DNA of 64,000 nt from Pirellulales bacterium (GCA_036499395.1 DASYDW010000068.1:124001-188000); one strand, 5' to 3'. Counted from the stretch's first letter, positions 44,959 to 54,851 are shown. Program-made: numbers and translations. Notes: generated by a model not told the origin, from the sequence alone.

Positions 44959-45741
44959 TCACCACAGTAGTCGGCCGCCGTCGACGACCATTAATGATCC
45001 AGTGACGTAGCTGGCGGCGTCGCTTGCCAGGAAGAGTGCCAGTCCGCCGATTTCGCGCGGGTCGCCCAATCGGCCCATGGGAATCGTTCCTTCGATCTCC
45101 TGTCGCAGCTCGGGGCGGTCGGCGAACCAGCGACGGTTGGCATCAGTAAGAAACGTGCCTGGCGCGATGGCGTTCACGGTAACGCCATGCGGCGCCCAAT
45201 CGGCGGCCACGGCCTTGGTGAACATGGCAAGGGCGGCCTTGGTGGTTTCGTAGGCTCGGCCGCGCATCTGCTTGCCGGCCACCAGGGCCGAGATTGACGC
45301 GACGTTGATGACGCGTCCGCGGCGCCGCGGCAGCATGGCGCCGCCAATGATCCGCGTGCAGAGAAATGCTTGCGTCAGGTTCAGGTCGACAATGCGCTGC
45401 CAATCCGCCAGTGGCAGGTCTTCGGTGGGGACGTTGATTCGCCGGCCGCCGACGTTGTTGATCAGAATGTCGATTGAGTCGAATTGCTCGAGGGCCTGAT
45501 GGCACATCGCTTCGGCCACGGCCGGAACGCCGAGATCGGCCGGCAGCAGCGAAATCGGGGCTGCGCAGGTGCTTTGTAATTCGTCGCGCGCGGCGGAAAG
45601 TTGATCCTTGTCGCGGCCGACGAGTACCAATTCGGCGCCTGCTTCACCTAAAGCCCGGGCCATTTCGAGCCCCAGCCCGCGGCTACCACCGGTCACGAGT
45701 GCGCGCCGGCCGTCGAGTTTCAGCGAGTCCCAGACGGTCAT
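44959..45741 (-). CDS. SDR-family oxidoreductase
   Basis: A 260-residue classical short-chain dehydrogenase/reductase, close to 3-oxoacyl-ACP reductase or gluconate 5-dehydrogenase types. The nucleotide motif TGGSRGLG, NNVGG, the Ser strand INVASISAL and the catalytic YETTK are all present, so it should be active, in contrast to the SDR at 40.3 kb. DPREIGGLALFLASDAASYVTGSLMVVDGG is the usual ending. The ATG at 45741 was chosen because upstream sequence runs into the aminotransferase gene. It is the last of five minus-strand genes; the substrate is not identifiable. Confidence 0.85.
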   Translation of the reverse strand: MTVWDSLKLDGRRALVTGGSRGLGLEMARALGEAGAELVLVGRDKDQLSAARDELQSTCAAPISLLPADLGVPAVAEAMCHQALEQFDSIDILINNVGGRRINVPTEDLPLADWQRIVDLNLTQAFLCTRIIGGAMLPRRRGRVINVASISALVAGKQMRGRAYETTKAALAMFTKAVAADWAPHGVTVNAIAPGTFLTDANRRWFADRPELRQEIEGTIPMGRLGDPREIGGLALFLASDAASYVTGSLMVVDGGRLLW

Positions 45742-45787
45742 GACGTGGACATCCCTAAATTGTTGTCTGGATGGAACGCGATAGCAT

Positions 45788-47161
45788 TTATGCGATCTCG
45801 CCTTCGGTACGCAGCATACGCACTGTTTGACGCAGCGCGTCCACGGTTTGCTCCAGATCGCTGTCCGTATGCACGGCCGATGTCGGCCCGCCAGGCCAGG
45901 AGAAGATATCGACACCGTGAAGCAGCATTCCCAGCCGCAGCTTGATAATCAGCGATCGCGCGGCGGGCGTCTTGAACAGTCGGTAATCGAGCTTGCCGGC
46001 GTCAATGTCCGTCTGCGAGGGGCGCACCTCGGTGGGGTCGGTAAAGATGTGGAAGCCCGAGAACGAGCCGTAAACCACCCACGGCACTGTTTCGTCGCGC
46101 AGCATGCGATTCGCGGCCTCGCGCAGCCGTGCAGCGTAATCGTTAGCACGTTCGCAGGCGTCGGTCGTGCGAACGATATCGAGCGTCGCGATGCCGGCCG
46201 CGGCTGAGAGAGGATTGCCATTGTAGGTGCCGTGATGCGAGATTTTTTCGCGCCCTGCGGCGGCTGATTTGGCAAAATCGAGCTGCTCCATGATGTCGCG
46301 CCGCCCCACGAGCGCGCCCCCCGGCAATCCGCCCGCCAAGATCTTGGCCAGCGTCGTCAGGTCAGGTTTTACGCGGTAATGAGCTTGAGCGCCCCCTGGG
46401 GAGCAGCGAAAGCCGCTGATGACTTCGTCGAAGATCAGCAGCACGCCGCGCATGCGCGTCAACTCGACCAAGGATTCGATGAATGACTGCGCGACGGGAA
46501 TCTGACCCCAGCTCGCACCGGTTGGTTCGATGATCGCGGCGGCAATGTCGGGATGCTGATCGAGTACGGCGCGGGTCGCGTTGATATCCCCCGGGGGCGC
46601 TAGCAGGACGTTATCAGCCACGCCCGGCAGAACACCCGGCGTGGGCGTACCGTCGAAGTGCGAGCCGACACCGAATGCCATGTGATCGTGCCAACCGTGA
46701 AAATGCCCCGCAAACCGCAGCACCTTGGTACGGCCTGTAAAGGCGCGGGCCAGTCGCAACGCGAGCATCGTGGCTTCGGTGCCGGAGTTGGTGAATCGCA
46801 CCATTTCGGCCGACGGCATCAGTTGCTGAACCAGTTCGCCCCAGCGCACTTCGAGCTCATGCCCTGAACCGTAATGCGTGCCGCGAGGCAATTGCTGCGC
46901 GATGGCGTCGGTGACGATGGGATGATTATGCCCTAGCAGTAGCGCGCCATGTCCGCCGGCGTAGTCAACGTACTCGTTGCCGTCGACGTCCCATTTATGC
47001 GATCCGGCAGCCCGTTCGACATAGATGGGATGCGGCTCCAGAATGCGGCCATCATGCGTGACGCCGCTGGGAAAGACGCGGCTGGCACGCTTGTACAGTT
47101 GAGCCGACGCCGGCGTGCGTTTGCAGTAAGCGTCAACGAGTGGCGAATGCGTGGGGCTCAT
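45788..47161 (-). CDS. Class III (glutamate-1-semialdehyde-type) PLP aminotransferase
   Basis: A 457-residue aminotransferase. Landmarks: WDVDGNEYVDY and GHNHP at the start, FTNSGTEATMLALRLARAFTGR for cofactor phosphate binding, FDEVISGFR (Asp245), and LAKILAGGLPGGALVG with Schiff-base Lys273. The overall type matches the HemL-like group of aspartate/glycine-type aminotransferases, which includes aminomutases as well as transaminases, so the reaction is uncertain. The end reads VRMLRTEGEIA. It lies 81 bases after the glycosyltransferase gene and 46 before the SDR gene, probably one transcript. Confidence 0.85.
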   Translation of the reverse strand: MSPTHSPLVDAYCKRTPASAQLYKRASRVFPSGVTHDGRILEPHPIYVERAAGSHKWDVDGNEYVDYAGGHGALLLGHNHPIVTDAIAQQLPRGTHYGSGHELEVRWGELVQQLMPSAEMVRFTNSGTEATMLALRLARAFTGRTKVLRFAGHFHGWHDHMAFGVGSHFDGTPTPGVLPGVADNVLLAPPGDINATRAVLDQHPDIAAAIIEPTGASWGQIPVAQSFIESLVELTRMRGVLLIFDEVISGFRCSPGGAQAHYRVKPDLTTLAKILAGGLPGGALVGRRDIMEQLDFAKSAAAGREKISHHGTYNGNPLSAAAGIATLDIVRTTDACERANDYAARLREAANRMLRDETVPWVVYGSFSGFHIFTDPTEVRPSQTDIDAGKLDYRLFKTPAARSLIIKLRLGMLLHGVDIFSWPGGPTSAVHTDSDLEQTVDALRQTVRMLRTEGEIA

Positions 47162-47242
47162 CGAGGGCTCACGGGGCGGGATGTATCGCAGGGCATCGGG
47201 CGGCGGAAAGACCCTTAATCTACCGACCGGCGGCCGGGTGTG

Positions 47243-48379
47243 TCACGCCTGAGGTGTATCGGACTGAGAGGAAATTGTCGCCGCGTAATGCTTGGCAAGC
47301 CAATCTGCGGCGGTCGAAGCATCGAATGTCGTGCGAATGCGCTCAAGAGCCGCCGCGGCCAGCCGCTGGCGCAGGATTGGATCGTCGACCAGTTGACGGA
47401 TTGCAGTTGCCAGTGCAGCCGGATCGTCGGAGGGGACAAGCAGCGCCGCGCCGGGTGGAAGAATCTCCGCTGTGCCGCCAACATCCGTTGCCACGATCGG
47501 GATGCCCGTGGCCGCCGCTTCGAGCAATACGCGCCCGAGCGGTTCTTGCCGGGCCGGGTGTGCGAGCAAGGTGAGCTCCGGAAGGATGCTCGGCACGTCT
47601 GCGCGGTAACCAAGGAAGTGGACTCGGCCGGCGAGCTGGCCCGTCGAGGATTGTTCGCATACTTCTCGTTCGTGTTCGTGAGCTTCGGCTTTCGTCGAGT
47701 ATCGCTCGCCGACGATGATGTAATGAGCGTGAGGCAGGTGGTTCGCAAGAGATTGCGCGGCTGCGGCTAGCACATCGTGCCCCTTGCGCAGCACGAGTTG
47801 TCCGACCGTACCGATCAGGATCGCGTCGCGCGGAAGTCCCAATTCGCAGTGCAGCCAGCCGGTCGCCGGGCGTGGTTGAAACTTTGCTAGATCGATGCCA
47901 TTGTAAAGAACGGACACTTTCTCGACGCACAGGCCCTGGGCGATGTGATGGTCGCGCGTGGCCTGCGAAACGGCCAGCAGGCGTGTGTTCTGATTGAGAT
48001 CCGCGATGGCCTGATTGCTCAGCCGAATAATGTCACGCAGATGTGCGACGCTCGGTACGCTTGCGCTCGCGGCCACGGGACCCGCGAGCCGCCCCATCGA
48101 GAGGCTATTGGCATGCACGAGCGCTGGACGCACTCGCTCGATCGCGGCACTGATCTGCTGGCGAAGTGCTTCTTGTGAGGAGCGATGCCTTTCGCTGATT
48201 GCCTCAAGCGGCAGGACTTCGACGTTTCGCACCATTAGCTCACGAGCCAGCGAACCCTGGCCGGGGGCGAGAGCGTGGAAGGAAAATCCGCGCGACGTCA
48301 GCCGTTGCAACAGGGCCAGCAACGATTGTTCACCGCCGTTGAGCGTCGCGTACTCGAACAGCAACAGCACGCGCGACAT
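47243..48379 (-). CDS. Family 4 (GT-B) glycosyltransferase
   Basis: A 378-residue glycosyltransferase of the GT4 group. The N-terminal half binds the acceptor (LLLFEYATLNGGEQSLLALLQRL). The C-terminal half binds the sugar nucleotide, with TVGQLVLRKGHDVL and the retaining-type E-x7-E motif in EPLGRVLLEA. VLYNGIDLAKFQP is the typical hinge. Such enzymes build lipopolysaccharide, exopolysaccharide or glycolipid. It has no glycan gene cluster around it; neighbours are dapA upstream and an aminotransferase downstream, so its product is unclear. Confidence 0.85.
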   Translation of the reverse strand: MSRVLLLFEYATLNGGEQSLLALLQRLTSRGFSFHALAPGQGSLARELMVRNVEVLPLEAISERHRSSQEALRQQISAAIERVRPALVHANSLSMGRLAGPVAASASVPSVAHLRDIIRLSNQAIADLNQNTRLLAVSQATRDHHIAQGLCVEKVSVLYNGIDLAKFQPRPATGWLHCELGLPRDAILIGTVGQLVLRKGHDVLAAAAQSLANHLPHAHYIIVGERYSTKAEAHEHEREVCEQSSTGQLAGRVHFLGYRADVPSILPELTLLAHPARQEPLGRVLLEAAATGIPIVATDVGGTAEILPPGAALLVPSDDPAALATAIRQLVDDPILRQRLAAAALERIRTTFDASTAADWLAKHYAATISSQSDTPQA

Positions 48380-48429
48380 TCGAGCGCGATCCTTGAAGTG
48401 ACGGGCGAGTTCGCCGCGAGTGGACGGGG

Positions 48430-49317
48430 TTACAGCAGACCGTATCCGGCCAGCGTCGAGCGCAGTTTCGCCTCTTCGGCAACGCTAAGGGGCGTCATCG
48501 GCAAGCGCAACTCGCCATTGTCTCGTCCCAACAACCGCATCGCGGCTTTGATCGGAATCGGGTTCGTCGCCAATCCCAGCATGTCGCGACATAAGGGGAA
48601 CAGCTTCTTGTGCCAGCGCTGTGCCTCGGCCAAGTTGCCGGCTTCGAAACTGCGGAGCAGTGCCAGCATGTCCCCTGGCACGATGTTGCCCACGACCGAA
48701 ATCACACCCCGTCCGCCGATCGCCAAGAGGGGAAGCGTCAGGCTGTCGTCGCCGCTGAGCACCGTGAGATTCGTTAGCGCCAGGACCTGCGACGCCTGGT
48801 CCATCGAGCCGGTGGCCTCTTTCACCATCGTGATATTCTTCAACTCGGCCATCCGGGCGATCGTCTCGGGCTCGATGTTCTTGCCCGTGCGGCCGGGGAT
48901 GTTATAGACGCAGATCGGCAGGTCCGTGGCTTCGGCCAGCGCCTTGAAGTGCTGGTAAAAGCCTTCCTGCGTAGGCTTGTTGTAATAGGGCGCGACGACG
49001 AGCGACGCATCTGCGCCGGAACGAGCCGCGTGTTTGGCCAGCCGCAGAGCCTCGCGCGTGCTGTTCGACCCGGTACCCGGCATGACTTTGATGCGGCCGG
49101 CGGCCATTTGCACGACCTCGGTGATCACGCGATCATGCTCGTCGTGCGACAGCGTGGGAGATTCTCCCGTGGTGCCGACAGGGCAAATGCACTTCGTTCC
49201 GGCCTCGACCTGAAAGTCGATTTGCTTGCGTAGCGCCGGAAAGTCGACTTCGCCGTCCTTGAATGGCGTAGTAATCGCGACGGACAGTCCGGCGAACGCT
49301 TCACCTTTGGTCGTCAT
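48430..49317 (-). CDS. dapA: 4-hydroxy-tetrahydrodipicolinate synthase
   Basis: A 295-residue class I aldolase condensing pyruvate with aspartate semialdehyde, first step of lysine and diaminopimelate synthesis. GTTGESPTL holds Thr49/Thr50, [10 protein letters not shown] holds Tyr138, and MVKEATGS holds Schiff-base Lys166. The fold ends with the usual helical domain ([22 protein letters not shown]). The length is normal. DAP matters because it shows the pathway to peptidoglycan cross-links or lysine is present. It lies between pdxJ and the glycosyltransferase gene in the same direction. Confidence 0.95.
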   Translation of the reverse strand: MTTKGEAFAGLSVAITTPFKDGEVDFPALRKQIDFQVEAGTKCICPVGTTGESPTLSHDEHDRVITEVVQMAAGRIKVMPGTGSNSTREALRLAKHAARSGADASLVVAPYYNKPTQEGFYQHFKALAEATDLPICVYNIPGRTGKNIEPETIARMAELKNITMVKEATGSMDQASQVLALTNLTVLSGDDSLTLPLLAIGGRGVISVVGNIVPGDMLALLRSFEAGNLAEAQRWHKKLFPLCRDMLGLATNPIPIKAAMRLLGRDNGELRLPMTPLSVAEEAKLRSTLAGYGLL

Positions 49318-49453
49318 GGCAGGCTACCGCGGCTTTGTCGCGGCGTCATAGAGGGTTGGGGCGAGGCGGAAACGTCCGCGCATCATAAAGCAGGAGGATT
49401 TTTCGTGCAAAGGGGCCCGGCGACCGGTAACGTGCCGCCAAAGCAGTTCCGCG

Positions 49454-50170
49454 TCAACGGTCGGTGATGAGTTCTTTCATTTCGCGTACGGCTGCTTGCA
49501 GGCCCACAAGCAGGGCCCGGGCGACAATGCTGTGCCCGATGTTCAACTCGCACATCTGCGGGATGCGGGCGATCGGTAGCACATTGCGATAGGTCAAGCC
49601 GTGGCCGGCATGCAGGGTCAGGCCCTGTTCGACGATCAGCCGGCCCGCCTCGGTGAGTTTTGCAGTCTGTGCGGCTTGCTCGGACTCGCCGACCAGGGCG
49701 TACTGACCGGTGTGCAATTCGACGGCGTCGGCGCCGAGTTTCTTCGCGGTTTCGATAGCTGCGCGGTCGGGATCGAGAAACAGGCTGACGACGATGCCCG
49801 CGTCGTGCAGCCGGGAAATCGCCGTGGCGACCTTGGCTTCGGCCGCGCGTACGTCGAGACCTCCTTCGGTCGTCACTTCTTCGCGTCGCTCGGGCACGAG
49901 CGTAGCCTGCTGAGGTTTGATCTGGCAAGCGAGATCGAGGACATCATTGTCGCATGCCAACTCGAGATTCAATTTGACGGTGACGGTCTCGCGGAGGATG
50001 CGCAAATCGCGATCTTGAATATGGCGACGATCCTCACGCAAGTGAATCGTGATGCCGTCGGCGCCGCCCAGTTCGGCCGCGGCCGCCGCCCAAACGGGGT
50101 CAGGCTCGTACGTCCGGCGCGCTTGCCGGACCGTCGCCACGTGATCGATGTTAACGCCTAGTTGTGCCAT
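49454..50170 (-). CDS. pdxJ: Pyridoxine 5'-phosphate synthase
   Basis: A 238-residue TIM-barrel enzyme condensing 1-deoxy-xylulose 5-phosphate with 3-amino-2-oxopropyl phosphate to give pyridoxine 5'-phosphate. The N-terminus [16 protein letters not shown] is diagnostic; MQ-type segments such as [32 protein letters not shown], and GHGLTYRNV follow in the usual order. The length is typical. It is the first of the minus-strand series 50.2-45.0 kb, which also holds a PLP-dependent aminotransferase, though no direct tie is shown. Confidence 0.95.
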   Translation of the reverse strand: MAQLGVNIDHVATVRQARRTYEPDPVWAAAAAELGGADGITIHLREDRRHIQDRDLRILRETVTVKLNLELACDNDVLDLACQIKPQQATLVPERREEVTTEGGLDVRAAEAKVATAISRLHDAGIVVSLFLDPDRAAIETAKKLGADAVELHTGQYALVGESEQAAQTAKLTEAGRLIVEQGLTLHAGHGLTYRNVLPIARIPQMCELNIGHSIVARALLVGLQAAVREMKELITDR

Positions 50171-50397
50171 GCTGCCTGCTTGGTACCAGTGGGGTGCGAG
50201 AATTGGTCGATCGGGAAGCGGAGATTATAGTTGTGAGATCACGCCGGGAAAGAGCTTCATTTCCATCGAGCCCTGCCGCGGTTCCGGGACCGCCCTGGTT
50301 TCGGTGCGTCCCTTATCTGCCGCTCTCGGGTCGCGCCGGCCGGGAACGAAGTATCAGCAAGCCGCGATTCGAACTAACACAGTAAAGGCTGCCTTAC

Positions 50398-50586
50398 ATG
50401 GACGTCGCGAGATGGATGACCCTGATGGCCCTGACACTATTCCTGATGGAGGGGTTCACGCTCAGCGTCTTTCCCGTGCAATTCAAGGAGTTTCTCGCGC
50501 AGGTCGACCCGCGCGCGATGCAGGCTATGGGGCTCGTCGAAACCGTCTTGGCAGTAGGCCTGATCGCCGGAATCCTGGTCGGATGA
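50398..50586 (+). CDS. DUF2065 (YjeT-type) small membrane protein
   Basis: A 62-residue protein with two membrane helices (about 4-24 and 40-60), beginning MDVARWMTLMALTLFLMEGFTLSVFPVQFKEFL, matching the DUF2065 pattern (EG..P..FP..w.....) and length. Function of the family is unknown. AAAGG precedes the ATG by nine bases. It is divergent from pdxJ and converges on the CbiA-like gene 32 bases away. Confidence 0.75.
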   Translation: MDVARWMTLMALTLFLMEGFTLSVFPVQFKEFLAQVDPRAMQAMGLVETVLAVGLIAGILVG

Positions 50587-50617
50587 ACGAGAAAAAATCG
50601 TTCGCCGTCGCGTCCGT

Positions 50618-51952
50618 TCAGCAGGACGTCAGTGGCAAGGGGGCCGGACGCAGGAAGCTTTGCAGAATCTCGGGCTGCGGCACGAAGTTGACGTGCATGC
50701 GGCTGGCAACGGCCGAGTAGCGTCCCAGCAAATCGAATTGATGCTTGGGCTCGCTGGCCAGCCCTTCGAGCTTGCCGCTGGGCTCGATATTCCAGTTCGA
50801 ACTTAAGTAGCCACGCACTTTGGTGCCGGGCCGTCCCAGCCAGCAGCGTTGCGAAAGCGTGATCGTCGTGGGCACTGGCGGTCGTGGATGAGGATTGGCC
50901 GTGGCCGTGGCAGGAAAAACGCCAACCATCGGTACATGCTCGCCGGCGGGGGTAACGAGATGTTCGCAAAGATAGGCTAGACCGCCTCCCTCGGCATAGA
51001 TTCGTCGTCCGGCGCAAAGATGCTCGCGTAGAGAGAATCGCATGCAGTGGTTCTCGGCAAGCGCGGACGCAAAACGTTCGGGATGCCCGCACCCGAGATA
51101 GACCAGATCGGTGTCGGGAGGCAATGCTTCGTCACGCAGCGGGGAGAAGTCGACGACCGTGGCTCCCTGTAGTTCCAGTAGCTCGAGCGCGTCCGGAAAA
51201 TAACAGCGGAAAGCATCGTCATAGGCGACAGCGATATTCATGCGCGAGGCGTGACACGAATCATCGGCGCGAAAGACGAACGGCCGCACCTGAGGAAACG
51301 AGTGTCGGGCCGACAGTTGCTTGAGTCGATCGAGTCGCAAGTAGCGGTTGAGCGACACGGCAAGATCCTGGCAGAGGTCTTTCGAGGGGGCGACGCCGCG
51401 GGGCAGGGAGGCCAACGTTCGTCGGATCGATTTCAGCGTGTCGAGGCCGCCCAGGACCGGAATCCCCCATAAGGATTCGAGTGTCGTTTGCAGAGAGGCA
51501 AATTGCTGTGGGCTTTGCAATTTGTCCAGCAGTAATGCGTCTGCCTGGCGCGGCCGTTCCGGCAAGCGGCAATCACCGATCTGCGAAGCGTCGATTACCG
51601 CGATGCGCGGCAGATCGAGCCAATCGCACAGATCGTCAAGCAATCCGCCGCGCCACGGTTGCTCGTAGGACTGCGCATAACGACCTTCGACGATGGCGAG
51701 TGTCGCTCGTGACGCGCCATGCACGAAGGCCTCGCGACAGGCTTCGGGCGTCATTAACCAACTATCGAGATGTCTTGACGAGGCACCGGTCGCGGCCCGG
51801 GCTCCGTCGAGCCGTGGAAACGACGCGACAGAGAAGAAATGTTGCAACTGTTGTCCGCGGGCAGAAAGCAACGCCAAGAGGGCCCAGCAAAGCGGCTGAT
51901 GGTCAACGCCCTCGTGTGCCGATCCGATAGCGAGTCTTGGCAACTGTGACAT
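50618..51952 (-). CDS. CbiA/CobB-like protein without catalytic signatures
   Basis: A 444-residue protein with the two-domain layout of cobyrinic acid a,c-diamide synthase. The C-terminal class-I amidotransferase-like domain aligns clearly: MNIAVAYDDAFRCYFPDALELLELQGA, LVYLGCGHPERFASALAEN and RIYAEGGGLAYLC. In real CbiA the last motif has a nucleophilic Cys (AECGG); here Gly322 stands in its place. The N-terminal ATP-binding domain (AIGSAHEGVDHQPLCWALLALL) has no Walker A lysine. It therefore looks like an inactive homologue or one with a new role. No other cobalamin gene is near. It is a single-gene unit. Confidence 0.75.
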   Translation of the reverse strand: MSQLPRLAIGSAHEGVDHQPLCWALLALLSARGQQLQHFFSVASFPRLDGARAATGASSRHLDSWLMTPEACREAFVHGASRATLAIVEGRYAQSYEQPWRGGLLDDLCDWLDLPRIAVIDASQIGDCRLPERPRQADALLLDKLQSPQQFASLQTTLESLWGIPVLGGLDTLKSIRRTLASLPRGVAPSKDLCQDLAVSLNRYLRLDRLKQLSARHSFPQVRPFVFRADDSCHASRMNIAVAYDDAFRCYFPDALELLELQGATVVDFSPLRDEALPPDTDLVYLGCGHPERFASALAENHCMRFSLREHLCAGRRIYAEGGGLAYLCEHLVTPAGEHVPMVGVFPATATANPHPRPPVPTTITLSQRCWLGRPGTKVRGYLSSNWNIEPSGKLEGLASEPKHQFDLLGRYSAVASRMHVNFVPQPEILQSFLRPAPLPLTSC

Positions 51953-52252
51953 GCGAGACTGCTCACGTGATCGTTTAGAGAGATTGCACTGAGAGAACCT
52001 GCGCGCTCAGTTAATGCAGATGCGGCACTAAGTCATCGTAGCGCTTCAACCACGCAGGCCATGCCCTGCGGCTAGTGCATTCTTAGGGGTAACCCGAGGG
52101 GAGTCAATAAAAAAAGGCCGGTGCTCGGATGAGCACCGGCCCGTCTGTAACGATTCGATCAACCGTGCTGATTTGCCGTGGAAACCCGTGTTTCACGACC
52201 TATCGGCCAGCGGGAGCCCGTTGGTTCCCGTGTGGCAAGCTGCAGCGGCGAA
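51953..52252. other. Intergenic region with terminator
   Basis: 300 bases between the CbiA-like gene and the DegP-type gene, both on the minus strand. It contains the HtrA terminator and presumably the promoter of the CbiA-like gene. No supported gene. Confidence 0.55.
52109..52141 (-). terminator. Rho-independent terminator of the DegP-type protease gene
   Basis: On the minus strand an 11-base-pair perfect stem (GGCCGGTGCTC with GAGCACCGGCC) closes a four-base loop and runs directly into seven T. It lies 112 bases after the stop at 52253. This is the clearest terminator in the window. Confidence 0.88.
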
Positions 52253-53797
52253 CTACTTCTTCAGGACCACGAAGCTATTGCCGTCGGGGGTCCGCACCAG
52301 GAGCAGCACACCGCGCTCGGTCGACTCGCTGGCAATTGCCTTCTTGAATTCGTCCATGGTCGTCACGCTTTGCTTGCCAACCTTCTTGACGACCATACCC
52401 TCGCGAAGGCCACGTTCGGCCGCCAGGCCATCGGGAGTGACGTTAGTAATGACCACGCCCTCGACGCCCTTGAAGCCTAACTGCTCTGCCTCGGCGGCGC
52501 TCATGTCGGAAACTTCCAATCCAAGTTCGTCGCTGACGAAGGATCGCGAGTTCGTACCTCGATCCTTACCGCCGACGTTGCGAACCTCGACGTGCTGTTC
52601 ATCCGGCATGGCTTCGACGCCGATCTTCAACGTCATCGGTTTGCCGTCGCGCAGGATCTGCACGTCTTCCTTAGTTGCCGGGGGAGTGCGCTCGACTAGC
52701 TGCTGCAACTGGCCCGGCGTACCGACATGCTTGCCGGCAAACTCGGTGATTACGTCACCTTCTTGCAAACCAGCCTTGGCGGCGGGTGATTCGGACATGA
52801 CTTCGTTGACGAACACACCACCGTGGCGATGTACGCCGAACTGCTCTGCCAGGTCGCCGGCGATTTCACCTACGCGCACGCCCAGGTAGGCGCGCTTCAC
52901 GGCTCCCCCGTGAACCAGTTGATCGGCGACCCACTTGGCTTGATTGATGGGGATCGCAAATCCAACACCCTGGAACCCGCCACTGCTCGAGGCGATCGCC
53001 GTGTTGATGCCGACGACCTTGCCATCAAGATCGACGAGCGGACCACCCGAGTTGCCCGGATTGATGGCCGCATCAGTCTGCAGGTATTGAGCACGCTGAC
53101 CCGAAGGAAGAGTGCGTCCCTTACCGCTAATGATGCCGGCACTGACGGTCATCTCTTGATTGAAGGGGTTGCCCACGGCGAGCACCCAGTCGCCGATGCC
53201 GATCTCGTCCGAGTCACCGAGCGTGGCGGCCGGCAAATCGCCTGCACCTTTGATGTGAACCACGGCCAGGTCCGAGGACTTGTCGGTCTTGATGTCATAG
53301 CCTTCGAACTCACGACCATCCGAGAGCCGGACCGTGACTTCGGTGGCGCCTTCGACGACGTGATTATTCGTGAGGATGATCCCCGACTTGTCGATGATCA
53401 CACCGGCGCCAACGCCTGAGCGGCGTTCGGGGGCGGGCATGTTGAACGGCAGGCCACGACCCTTGAAGAGTTCCTCGTAGGGCGTCCCCTTGAGGGGATT
53501 GTCTCCCCGGTCGTTACCCCGATCATTGCCGTTGCCACGCACCTGGCGTGTATTGGTCTCGGACATGACGGTGACGACGCTGGGTATTGTTGCGTCCGCG
53601 GCAGTGCGGAAGGCATGGGACAGGGCTTTGGCAAACCCGTAATCTTTTTTGTGTTCGGGCGTTTGCGCGACGGGGGGCGTCGTCTTATCTTCGGCGACAC
53701 TCTGCCCGTGCCAAAAGGCGGCACTGGTCGCGACGCTGACAGCCACCAGGGCGGCCACCCATAACCGAGCGCCGGGGCGCTGATTGGCGGAACTCAT
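52253..53797 (-). CDS. Periplasmic Do/DegP-type serine protease with two PDZ domains
   Basis: A 514-residue HtrA protease-chaperone. The signal peptide is residues 1-35 (LWVAALVAVSVATSAAFWHG). The triad is His146 (TNNHVV), Asp176 (SDLAVV) and Ser250 (GNSGGP). A Gly/Asn/Asp/Arg-rich insert (VRGNGNDRGNDRGDN, about 86-100) forms the LA-loop-like region. PDZ1 lies at about 290-385 and PDZ2 at 420-510. The enzyme degrades damaged envelope proteins and refolds others. Ribosome binding site AGGAGG is seven bases before the ATG and a strong terminator follows, so it is monocistronic. Confidence 0.92.
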   Translation of the reverse strand: MSSANQRPGARLWVAALVAVSVATSAAFWHGQSVAEDKTTPPVAQTPEHKKDYGFAKALSHAFRTAADATIPSVVTVMSETNTRQVRGNGNDRGNDRGDNPLKGTPYEELFKGRGLPFNMPAPERRSGVGAGVIIDKSGIILTNNHVVEGATEVTVRLSDGREFEGYDIKTDKSSDLAVVHIKGAGDLPAATLGDSDEIGIGDWVLAVGNPFNQEMTVSAGIISGKGRTLPSGQRAQYLQTDAAINPGNSGGPLVDLDGKVVGINTAIASSSGGFQGVGFAIPINQAKWVADQLVHGGAVKRAYLGVRVGEIAGDLAEQFGVHRHGGVFVNEVMSESPAAKAGLQEGDVITEFAGKHVGTPGQLQQLVERTPPATKEDVQILRDGKPMTLKIGVEAMPDEQHVEVRNVGGKDRGTNSRSFVSDELGLEVSDMSAAEAEQLGFKGVEGVVITNVTPDGLAAERGLREGMVVKKVGKQSVTTMDEFKKAIASESTERGVLLLVRTPDGNSFVVLKK

Positions 53798-54116
53798 ATT
53801 CTCTCCTCCTTACGAATGCTGATCGTTTCTTCCCTTCGACCGGCGTCGGCAATTCACAAATAAGCCCGACAATTAAAAGACCGGCATATTTGGGCTACGA
53901 AGACCGCCGCATGCGGGTTCGTCACTTGGACAGTTGCCGGACCGGTAAACGTCTTGCAAAGTGTGGGATTAAGAGCCATCCGCGACACCGTGACGTTGAT
54001 ACCAGATTCACGCGGAACGGCACAAGCTCGATTGACAAAACTCGCTATGGCGGCTAGGGTTATGTTTGTTTTCGGGGCGCAAATTCGTCTTCAGTCACCG
54101 CTGTTTTCTCAGCCGC
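53798..54116. other. Divergent intergenic region, degP-type gene / rnc
   Basis: 319 bases with promoters only. It includes a plus-strand TTGACA/TAGGGT pair at 54032-54060 for rnc. No gene supported. Confidence 0.55.
54032..54060 (+). promoter_or_regulatory. Promoter of rnc
   Basis: Perfect -35 TTGACA (54032-54037) and a weak -10 TAGGGT (54055-54060) at a 17-base spacing, 57 bases before the rnc ATG. Confidence 0.5.
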
Positions 54117-54851
54117 ATGAGCGACATCGTTGAAACGGACCGAACGCAGATCGAAGCCAAGCTAGAGCGTTGCCAAGAACGAATTAATTATCGTTTTAAC
54201 AACCTCTCGCTGCTGCTTTCGTCGGTGACGCACGCCTCGGGAGCACAACATCGGCTGGCCTCGAACGAGCGATTAGAGTTTCTCGGCGACGCCATTCTGG
54301 GCTTCATCACGTGCGAGATCCTGTACCACAACTATCCTGAGCTTCTCGAAGGGGAATTGACCAAGATCAAGTCGGTGGTCGTTAGCCGGCAGACGTGCGC
54401 TAAGATCAGCGAAGGGTTGCGGCTCGATGAGTTTCTAATCTTGGGCAAGGGGATGACCTCGCACCCGACGGTTCCTTCGTCGTTGCTCTCGGACGTTTTC
54501 GAATCGCTGATCGCGGCGATCTATCTGGATGGCGGTGACCCCGCGGCGCGGACGTTTATCGAGACGCACTTGGGCCCCGAGATCGAGATGGCCGCCTCGG
54601 GCGAGAACGGTTGCAATTACAAGTCGCAACTGCAGCAATTCGCCCAGCGCGAATTCGGCAGCACGCCGACTTACCAGTTACTCGACGAGAAGGGGCCGGA
54701 TCACAGCAAGTGCTTCAAGATTTCGGCCCAGATTGGCCGCGATCGATATCAGCCGGCCTGGGGACGCAACAAAAAAGAGGCCGAGCAACGCGCAGCACGG
54801 AATGCCCTGAGCGAGATCAAAGGGGACGAGATTCCCTTTCCGTCTGATTGA
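54117..54851 (+). CDS. rnc: Ribonuclease III
   Basis: A 244-residue double-strand-specific endoribonuclease that processes rRNA precursors and structured mRNAs. The catalytic signature ERLEFLGDAILGF (residues 51-63) and the second acidic site in DVFESLIAAIYLDGGD are present. The dsRNA-binding domain occupies about 165-240 (NYKSQLQQFAQREFG, then GRNKKEAEQRAARNAL). The start MSDIVETDR was chosen over an upstream ATG that lies too near the promoter. The gene for the PP-loop protein follows 27 bases later, suggesting one transcript. Confidence 0.94.
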   Translation: MSDIVETDRTQIEAKLERCQERINYRFNNLSLLLSSVTHASGAQHRLASNERLEFLGDAILGFITCEILYHNYPELLEGELTKIKSVVVSRQTCAKISEGLRLDEFLILGKGMTSHPTVPSSLLSDVFESLIAAIYLDGGDPAARTFIETHLGPEIEMAASGENGCNYKSQLQQFAQREFGSTPTYQLLDEKGPDHSKCFKISAQIGRDRYQPAWGRNKKEAEQRAARNALSEIKGDEIPFPSD

